A DNA stretch of 11,742 bases, taken from an uncultured Bacteroidota bacterium. GTDB taxonomy: Bacteria > Bacteroidota > Bacteroidia > NS11-12g > UBA955. The position numbers and the translations under genes are program-made. Numbering within the stretch: position 1 is the first letter of the stretch; each line of letters opens with the position of its first letter. Positions 5,926-11,742 of the stretch are shown here, piece after piece. A model generated the notes under the pieces. It was not told the origin of the DNA and made no database searches. It saw only the letters and a program-made list of their open reading frames with translations. Location: positions 1 through 11,742 of the forward strand of contig CAJBKH010000106.1 in the NCBI GenBank assembly GCA_903953615.1, read 5' to 3'.

Positions 5926-8289
5926 TTATTTTTTCTTCGCTTTTGCCTTGGCTTTCGCTTTGGCTTTTGGCGCTGATTTAGTAGCAGCAGCTTTTTTACT
6001 TTTGGCAGGTGGCGCAGAACTTTCAATAATCTTCATGATATCTGCATAAGGCATGGCAACTGCATCGGCTCCTTTAGGGAATTTGTAATTGTCTTTCTTA
6101 TATGAAATATAAGGTCCCCAACGGCCTTTTAAGATTTCAAGGTCTTTGTCTTCATTGAAAGAACGCATTAGTTTTTCTGCCTCAGCTTTTTGTTTAGCCA
6201 ATATTATTTCAATGGCTTCGGCAATATCAATGGCAAATAAATCTTTGTCCTTTGGAATAGAAGCAAACAAACTGCCATATTTAATATAAGGTCCGAATCT
6301 GCCAATGGCTGCAGTTACTTTTTCTTCATTGTAAGAACCAATTAAGCGCGGTAATTTAAACAGCTCTAAAGCTTGCTCTAATGTTATGTTTTCTAAAGTC
6401 TGACCAGGACGCAAACTTGCAAATTTCTTGTCCTCATCATCTGCATCACCAATTTGTACCAAGGGTCCAAAACGACCAATTCTACCAATTATTTTTTTAC
6501 CTGATTCTGGATCAATACCAATTGACTTTTCGCTATTTGCTCTTTCGGCAGTGGCCAAAGTTTTATCTACATCTTGGTGAAAGGGTTTGTAAAAACCTTC
6601 CAACATTTTTACCCAACCAGTTAAGCCTTGTGCTATCTCATCAAATTGTTTTTCGACAGAGGCAGTGAACCCGTAATCCATGATGTCTTTGAAGTGTTCA
6701 CTTAGAAAATCAGTTACCAATAAGCCAATGTCCGTTGGGAATAATTTGCTTTTTTCGGCACCAACATTTTCAGTATTTGTTTTGGTGGTAATTTGATTAT
6801 CCTTTAATAAAATACTTTGGAATTTTCTAGGAATGCCATCTTTGTTATCGCGAATGACATACCCTCTTTTTTGTATGGTAGAAATGGTAGGTGCATAGGT
6901 AGAAGGACGGCCAATGCCTAACTCTTCCATCTTCTTAACCAAACTTGCTTCGGTATATCTAGCTGCTGGGCGACTGAATTTTTGTTCGGCCAACAATTGT
7001 TTTAAATCTAAAATTTCGTTCACACGCATTGGTGGTAATAGACCTGAGTTCTCTTCATCATCCTCATCGTCTTTGCCCTCGAGATATACTTTTAAGAAAC
7101 CATCAAATTTGATAATCTCACCTTCTGCTTTTAAGTTTTTATCTGGGCGACTCACATTGATGTCTACAACGGTACGCTCTAATTCTGCATTGGCCATTTG
7201 ACTGGCAATGGAACGTTTCCAAATCAATTCGTATAATCGTACTTCTTGCGGCTCATCACCAGCGGTATGGTTTTCGAAATAGGTAGGACGAATGGCTTCG
7301 TGGGCCTCTTGTGCACCAGCGGATTTGGTGGTGTAGTTGCGCGGCATGCTGTATTCAGCACCATATGCTTTTTTAATTTCGGCAGCTGCACCATTAATCG
7401 CTGTTTGAGAGAGATTCACTGAATCTGTTCTCATATAGGTAATATGTCCTGCCTCGTATAGTTTTTGAGCAAGCAACATGGTTTTTGCTACAGGGTAACC
7501 CAATTTTCTACTGGCTTCTTGTTGCAGTGTACTTGTTGTAAAAGGCGCTGCGGCTTTGCGCTGTGCTGGTTTTACTTCAATGTTTTGTATTTTGTATTCG
7601 CTGCCATTGGCAAGGGTTACAAAATCGAGCGCCTCTGCTTCAGTTTTGAAACGTTGTGGCAATTCTGCTTTGATAATTTTATTATCACCTTGCTTAGATA
7701 ATTCTGCTGTAATTCTAAAATCACTAACCGATTTAAATACATTGATTTCTCTTTCTCTATCGACAATTAACTTAACGGCTACTGATTGAACACGGCCAGC
7801 AGACAAAGATGGTTTTACTTTTCTCCATAAGATAGGCGACAATTCAAAACCTACCAATCTATCTAAAATTCTACGTGCTTGTTGAGCATCTACTAAATCT
7901 TTGTCAATGGTTCTAGGATTAAGGATGGCATTCTCAATCGCAGGTTTTGTGATTTCGTGAAAAACAATACGCTTGGTGTTATTCTCTTTCAAACCTAATA
8001 CTTCGAATAAATGCCATGAAATGGCTTCTCCCTCGCGGTCCTCATCCGATGCCAACCAAACCATATCACTTTCCTTTGCTAATTTTTTAAGTTCGCTTAC
8101 AACTTTTGATTTATCAGAGGGTACAATATAATTGGGTTTAAAACCATTTTTAATATCAATGGCTTCATCTCCTTTATCTAAGTCGCGTATGTGGCCAAAA
8201 CTAGACCTTACGGTATAGTCTGCACCCAGAAACTTTTCTATCGTTTTTGCTTTCGCCGGAGATTCTACAATTACAAGATTTTTTGGCAT
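5926..8289 (-). CDS. topA: DNA topoisomerase I (type IA)
   Basis: TopA relaxes negatively supercoiled DNA by cutting one strand through a tyrosine link. The 787-residue protein opens with the Toprim domain: E9 in VIVESPAKAKTI and the acidic triad D82, D84, E86 in SDEDREGE. The catalytic tyrosine is Y285 in HITYMRTDS. The active-site core runs to about 570. It is followed by three repeats with a GRxGP signature, starting near 605, 663 and 722, as in the topoisomerase C-terminal repeats of Bacteroidota. There is no cysteine anywhere in the protein, so the zinc fingers of the Escherichia coli enzyme are absent. The end (about 763-787) is a tail of alternating lysine and alanine, likely a non-specific DNA-binding arm. 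It starts 14 nt after the protease gene and ends 8 nt from lpxK, tail to tail. Confidence 0.97.
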   Translation of the reverse strand: MPKNLVIVESPAKAKTIEKFLGADYTVRSSFGHIRDLDKGDEAIDIKNGFKPNYIVPSDKSKVVSELKKLAKESDMVWLASDEDREGEAISWHLFEVLGLKENNTKRIVFHEITKPAIENAILNPRTIDKDLVDAQQARRILDRLVGFELSPILWRKVKPSLSAGRVQSVAVKLIVDREREINVFKSVSDFRITAELSKQGDNKIIKAELPQRFKTEAEALDFVTLANGSEYKIQNIEVKPAQRKAAAPFTTSTLQQEASRKLGYPVAKTMLLAQKLYEAGHITYMRTDSVNLSQTAINGAAAEIKKAYGAEYSMPRNYTTKSAGAQEAHEAIRPTYFENHTAGDEPQEVRLYELIWKRSIASQMANAELERTVVDINVSRPDKNLKAEGEIIKFDGFLKVYLEGKDDEDDEENSGLLPPMRVNEILDLKQLLAEQKFSRPAARYTEASLVKKMEELGIGRPSTYAPTISTIQKRGYVIRDNKDGIPRKFQSILLKDNQITTKTNTENVGAEKSKLFPTDIGLLVTDFLSEHFKDIMDYGFTASVEKQFDEIAQGLTGWVKMLEGFYKPFHQDVDKTLATAERANSEKSIGIDPESGKKIIGRIGRFGPLVQIGDADDEDKKFASLRPGQTLENITLEQALELFKLPRLIGSYNEEKVTAAIGRFGPYIKYGSLFASIPKDKDLFAIDIAEAIEIILAKQKAEAEKLMRSFNEDKDLEILKGRWGPYISYKKDNYKFPKGADAVAMPYADIMKIIESSAPPAKSKKAAATKSAPKAKAKAKAKAKKK

Positions 8290-8303
8290 AGTTATTTTTC
8301 AAA

Positions 8304-10382
8304 TCAGTTTGCAAAGATTAACTTTTTACTGATAACTTGGTTGTTTGCTCTTATTTTTAAAATATAAAGACCATTTAAAGGGGTTCCATTTTGTTTGAAA
8401 TCTATTGCAATAGCGCCACATTTAGATTGTTCTTCCATTACCTGAACAATTTTTTGTCCAAGCATATTTTCTAGCCAAACTTCGGTCGTACCTGATTCAT
8501 TTTGATAATTAATGCTTAAAAATTGGTTGGCAGGATTGGGAAAAATTTGCACTTGAAAAGCGTGTTCGGTTTCTGTAATTCCGCTGTAATAGTTGCTAAT
8601 GTTTATATCATCTATATACACCGAATTGGTACCGCCACTTTCTACTTGTATTTTGAACCTTATATTGCTGTCATTTTCGAACACATTTAAATTATGACTG
8701 AGCAGCTGCCATTCACTTTTGTTTTTTGGTTTGAAATTGCTTTGATAAGTACTCGAATTATAAGACAAACTGTTGGCGCCTTTTTGAAATAATAATTCCC
8801 AAACATCGCCACAGCCCCTCGACATGTAGAGTCTTAATTTTTCTGTTGATGAAGTGCTCTGTCTGATATAGGCAGCCATCAAGGATATTTTTGGAGATAA
8901 ACCTTTGAGTGGTCGCAAATCGATGGGCGGACTTACCAATTCGTACAATTGCGATTTGTAAGCATTGTTATTAATAGGGGCAATTAAACATTTGCTGCCT
9001 GAGTATGCAACGGTTGGATCAACTTTAAAGGCATCATCGCCTTGTTTCCAAATTTCCCAGCCCGAGGTGTTAAGCCAATCGAGTGCCTCAAATCCTTGCA
9101 ATACTGCTGGTTTTATTAGCGCCACACGGTCTCTGATTTCAATATATGCTGGTGCAGTTAGTATGTCGCTACCATAAATATTGCTTACATTTAAACTCAC
9201 TTTATACTTGCCTGGTTTGCTATAATAAACAGTCACCGTATCTTTATGAGCGCTATTTAAATTTGCACCTTCAAAATCCCAAAGCACCGAAGTAGTAATG
9301 GCTCTGCAGGCATTGTTATAATAGGTAACAGCTTCGCCAACACATGCTGTTCGGATATTGCTTGTGAAAAATGCAATAGGACTTTGATTGTCTAATTCAA
9401 CACCAGTGGCTTTTAAATTATTTAAGGAAACCATGTTAGAGCGAAAAGTAAAATTGGCAAGGGTCGAACGCATGATATCTCTTTGGTCGTTCGAGAACAT
9501 GGATTGGCAAGCGCCAGATGAATAATCCATATAGTTTTCCCATTGGTCAAGTAAATCGGGATTATCGTAGTTGCAGGAATTGCCATTGGAAGGACAACTA
9601 CCATTGGTGAATTCATTGGCCACAGGCGGCGTGTCATCGCAATAATCGTTGCCAAAACAGCCCCCATTAAAGGTGTGTATTAAACCTAAATAATGACCAA
9701 CTTCGTGTGTTAAGGTGCCACCCATTAAATCGGCACGCCCAGTACCTATTGTGCCTATGCAATTGTGTAATATGACGACGCCATCAATAGCATCATTACT
9801 GCCTTGGATGCTGTATGGTAAATAAGAATAACCAGCCACACCTTGACCACCAGGGGTTTGAAAGTCGATAAAAGAAGCGGTCCAAATATTTAAGTATTTT
9901 GAATTGTCCCAACGCGCACCTGTAATATTTTTCACCTCATCTGTAGCGCTTAAATGCAAGGGACTATAGATTCTATTAATGCCATCGGTACACTGTCCAT
10001 TGGGGTCTATTTGGGCCAAACGAAATTCTATTTCACAATTGCTTGCTATGGCTTTAAAGGGTGCGCGAATATTGCCTTTGTTGGGGTGGTTGTTGCTAAA
10101 TGCAAGATTCAATAAACGAATGGCATCTTTGATTTGTGCTTTGCTAATATTTTCAACGCCATTGGTATGAATGACATGAAAAACAACTGGTATGACGATT
10201 TTTGTCGCCCTTTGGGTATTTGAAAAGTGCTGAATCGATTGATAAAATTGCGTGGCTTGTTGTTCAATCTGCGGATTTTTCTCAATGGCTTTTTGGTAGT
10301 AAAAGTCGGTTAAACATTGGCCATTCATTTTCGAAAAAATGAAACAAAATAGAATTAATAGGATGTATTTGTGCTTGGCCAT
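8304..10382 (-). CDS. Secreted M43 metalloprotease with PKD, MAM-like and T9SS domains
   Basis: A complete 692-residue secreted zinc protease. Residues 1 to about 22 are a Sec signal peptide. The catalytic domain (about 60-325) has the zinc site HEVGHYLGLIH (H226, H230, H236; catalytic E227) and the Met-turn M285 in NYMDYS. It also has cysteines C242, C248, C263, C270 and C292, matching the pappalysin/ulilysin family (M43), whose members usually also bind calcium. A PKD domain follows (about 334-416, WDFEG and YSKPGKYKVSL). A jelly-roll MAM-like or choice-of-anchor-J domain comes next (about 425-595, ending YIDDINI). The T9SS type A sorting domain closes the protein (613-692, from IFPNPANQ to KLIFAN) and should be removed during export. 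Its substrate is unknown. A paralogue lies just upstream, with a terminator between. A -7 element sits almost against the ATG. Confidence 0.93.
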   Translation of the reverse strand: MAKHKYILLILFCFIFSKMNGQCLTDFYYQKAIEKNPQIEQQATQFYQSIQHFSNTQRATKIVIPVVFHVIHTNGVENISKAQIKDAIRLLNLAFSNNHPNKGNIRAPFKAIASNCEIEFRLAQIDPNGQCTDGINRIYSPLHLSATDEVKNITGARWDNSKYLNIWTASFIDFQTPGGQGVAGYSYLPYSIQGSNDAIDGVVILHNCIGTIGTGRADLMGGTLTHEVGHYLGLIHTFNGGCFGNDYCDDTPPVANEFTNGSCPSNGNSCNYDNPDLLDQWENYMDYSSGACQSMFSNDQRDIMRSTLANFTFRSNMVSLNNLKATGVELDNQSPIAFFTSNIRTACVGEAVTYYNNACRAITTSVLWDFEGANLNSAHKDTVTVYYSKPGKYKVSLNVSNIYGSDILTAPAYIEIRDRVALIKPAVLQGFEALDWLNTSGWEIWKQGDDAFKVDPTVAYSGSKCLIAPINNNAYKSQLYELVSPPIDLRPLKGLSPKISLMAAYIRQSTSSTEKLRLYMSRGCGDVWELLFQKGANSLSYNSSTYQSNFKPKNKSEWQLLSHNLNVFENDSNIRFKIQVESGGTNSVYIDDINISNYYSGITETEHAFQVQIFPNPANQFLSINYQNESGTTEVWLENMLGQKIVQVMEEQSKCGAIAIDFKQNGTPLNGLYILKIRANNQVISKKLIFAN

Positions 10383-10387
10383 ATTTG

Positions 10388-10395
10388 CAAAGGTA
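10388..10395 (-). promoter_or_regulatory. -7 element directly before the protease start
   Basis: On the minus strand this reads TACCTTTG, an exact match to TAnnTTTG, with only five bases (CAAAT) before the ATG at 10382. It falls between the terminator and the gene, where a promoter is expected. If used, transcription would start at or next to the ATG. The next ATG is at codon 19, inside the signal peptide, so it is not a credible alternative start. Confidence 0.4.
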
Positions 10396-10417
10396 TTAAC
10401 TATTTTCAGTAAAAAAT

Positions 10418-10456
10418 AAAAAACGGCCTACACCATTTAGGTGCAGACCGTTTTTT
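10418..10456. terminator. Bidirectional intrinsic terminator between the protease paralogues
   Basis: A6-CGG (10418-10426) pairs with CCG-T6 (10448-10456) and CACC (10431-10434) with GGTG (10440-10443) around a 5-nt loop. CT/AG pairs also form between two mismatches. Flanked by A and T runs, it works on paper in both directions. It lies 20 nt after the stop codon of the upstream paralogue, so it should end that transcript and isolate the next gene. Confidence 0.85.
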
Positions 10457-10475
10457 AATATTGTTTAATTTTCGC

Positions 10476-11742
10476 CTAATTCATGAAAATAACTTTCTTG
10501 CTAACATAGCCATTGTCGGCTTTGATTCGCAAGAAATAGATACCATTGGCAAGGTTTGGATCTTTGGTCCAATCAATAGAAATGGCGCCTGTTTGCGTGT
10601 TACTTTCAGTAATTTGTGCTACTTTTTTGCCTTCAATGTTTTCTAACCAAACCTCAGTAGTGCCTGAAGTGTTTTGGTATTGAATTGTTAAATGGTCGTT
10701 GGCAGGATTTGGGAACACATTCAAATCAATTGATTTATCAATCGCAGAAACTGACGTATTGTACATGCTTATATTAATGTCATCGATGTAAACTGGATTG
10801 CCTGCGCCAGTCGTGCCGGCTTCAATTTCAATCATGAATTGCACACTGCTATCGTTCTCGGAACCCACCAAACTATTGGTAATTAATTTCCATTGTGACT
10901 GGTTAGAAGGTACAAAATTAGAAGCGAACACAGCTGAATTATAGGTCATGGCGCTTGAACTTTTTAAAGTTAACAATGACCACTCGCTGCTGCAACCGCG
11001 TGAAACATAAATTCTCAATTTTTCTGATGAAGCTGAGGTCTTTTTAACATAGCCAACCATCATAGAGATTTTAGGACTCAGGCCTTTCAAAGGTCGCATA
11101 TCAATGATAGGCGATACCAATTGGTATTTTTGTGTAGCTACTTCTGTATTGGATATTGGCGCAACAAGGCATGATGAACCGCTAAAGGCTTGTGCACTTG
11201 AAACGGTTAGTTTAGGCGCACCAATGGCAATGATTTTCCAATTCGAAGTAGTTGCAAAAGTTGGACTTTCAAAACCTTCTTTCAATTCGGGTTTAATAGT
11301 TGAAGCACTTGGTAAAATTTCAATGTAATTGTCAACTGACAAGGTGTTACTACCAATGCTATTGTTGGCTATTAGGGTAACATTGTATTTACCAGGTTTG
11401 CTATAAGTTATGGTTGGGGTATCCTTATTTGATGACAAGGTGTTAGATCCAGCGAACTGCCATTGACGGCTGCTAACAAGGCCTTTGCAGGAATTGTCGT
11501 AAAAAGTTATTGCTTCGCCAACACAGGCTACTTTTTTTGAACTTGAAAAGAAGGCTTTTGGTGCAACATTAGAAAGTTCAACACCTGTGGCTTTTAAATT
11601 GGCAGCAGAAACTAAATTAGCTCTAAAGCTATAAGTTGTAAAACCATTGTTCATGATGGTTTTTTGATTTGGGGTAAACATGGCTTGGCATGTTCCTTTA
11701 GAGTAATCCATGTAATTTTCCCATTGGTCAACAAGATCGGGT
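10476..11742 (-). CDS. Second secreted M43 metalloprotease paralogue, C-terminal part (cut by window edge)
   Basis: The frame is open to the window edge, giving 421 visible C-terminal residues. The first visible methionine (11711-11709) is not the start: it is the Met-turn of the protease, because the codons before it read PDLVDQWENY, matching PDLLDQWENYMDYS in the neighbour. The zinc site and signal peptide lie outside the window. Visible here are the end of the catalytic domain, then a PKD domain (WQFAGS, YSKPGKYNVTL), the MAM-like domain (ending VYIDDINI) and a T9SS type A sorting domain (VFPNPANDHL to KVIFMN). Similarity to the neighbouring protease runs through every domain; in the best block, neighbour residues 480-524, I count 30 of 45 identical. 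The two are clearly tandem paralogues, well diverged. Activity cannot be judged without the zinc motif. Confidence 0.9.
   Translation of the reverse strand, partial: PDLVDQWENYMDYSKGTCQAMFTPNQKTIMNNGFTTYSFRANLVSAANLKATGVELSNVAPKAFFSSSKKVACVGEAITFYDNSCKGLVSSRQWQFAGSNTLSSNKDTPTITYSKPGKYNVTLIANNSIGSNTLSVDNYIEILPSASTIKPELKEGFESPTFATTSNWKIIAIGAPKLTVSSAQAFSGSSCLVAPISNTEVATQKYQLVSPIIDMRPLKGLSPKISMMVGYVKKTSASSEKLRIYVSRGCSSEWSLLTLKSSSAMTYNSAVFASNFVPSNQSQWKLITNSLVGSENDSSVQFMIEIEAGTTGAGNPVYIDDINISMYNTSVSAIDKSIDLNVFPNPANDHLTIQYQNTSGTTEVWLENIEGKKVAQITESNTQTGAISIDWTKDPNLANGIYFLRIKADNGYVSKKVIFMN

Noticed and set aside
6381..7789. Plus-strand open frames opposite topA
   Set aside because: They are antisense shadows of a well-conserved coding sequence and show no protein-like domain or start signals.
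9422..9667. Open frame of 81 codons on the minus strand
   Set aside because: It lies in a shifted frame inside the M43 protease, whose own frame carries the zinc site and Met-turn here. It has no family features.
10310..10320. Cysteine right after the protease signal peptide (NGQC) as a lipoprotein site
   Set aside because: The residues before the cysteine do not fit a lipobox, and the protein ends in a T9SS sorting domain, so a lipoprotein is unlikely.
8304..11742. Tandem proteases as a mobile element or recent repeat
   Set aside because: There is no transposase, integrase or terminal repeat, and the copies are too diverged to be a recent duplication.
1..11742. CRISPR arrays, tRNA or rRNA genes, phage or defence genes
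   Set aside because: Reading both strands I found no regularly spaced repeats, no cloverleaf or rRNA-like stretch, and no gene of those classes.

Overview
The window looks like a chromosomal segment of a Gram-negative Bacteroidota species, and all its genes appear to be standard Bacteroidota housekeeping or cell-surface genes. Three things support this. The DNA is AT-rich. Two proteins end in type IX secretion (T9SS type A) sorting domains, which are essentially confined to this phylum. Upstream regions carry the phylum's TAnnTTTG promoter element instead of Shine-Dalgarno sites. A lipid A kinase (lpxK) confirms an outer membrane. The genus cannot be read from the sequence.

Layout. At 1-938 (minus) two secreted-protein genes sit 25 nt apart: an unrecognised 170-residue exported protein, then the first 133 codons of a surface protein cut by the window edge. 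A 436-nt AT-rich non-coding spacer (939-1374) follows. At 1375-4800 (minus) is a compact three-gene operon, in transcription order: Nif3/DUF34 metalloprotein, coiled-coil C4 zinc-ribbon protein, exported TPR-like protein, with gaps of 3 and 9 nt. lpxK (4916-5917, plus) is divergent from this operon; the short spacer holds a -7 element for each direction. lpxK runs tail to tail (8 nt apart) into topA (5926-8289, minus). Upstream of topA on the same strand lie two tandem paralogues of a secreted M43 (pappalysin-family) metalloprotease with PKD, MAM-like and T9SS domains. One is complete (8304-10382); the other (10476-11742) is cut by the window edge. A good bidirectional terminator separates them.

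How the genes work together. TopA and LpxK are core functions (DNA supercoiling, lipid A phosphorylation). The Nif3/zinc-ribbon pair is a widespread but poorly understood module. The proteases and the left-edge proteins are export cargo, probably degrading or binding material at the cell surface.

I found no CRISPR array, tRNA, rRNA, transposase, phage gene or recognised defence system, and no clear new system. The most specific unexplained structures are two consecutive RNA hairpins at the zinc-ribbon/TPR junction, one pairing the upstream stop codon with the downstream start region. Also notable are a promoter element so close to the protease start that its mRNA may be leaderless, and topA lying only 14 nt behind a protease gene.
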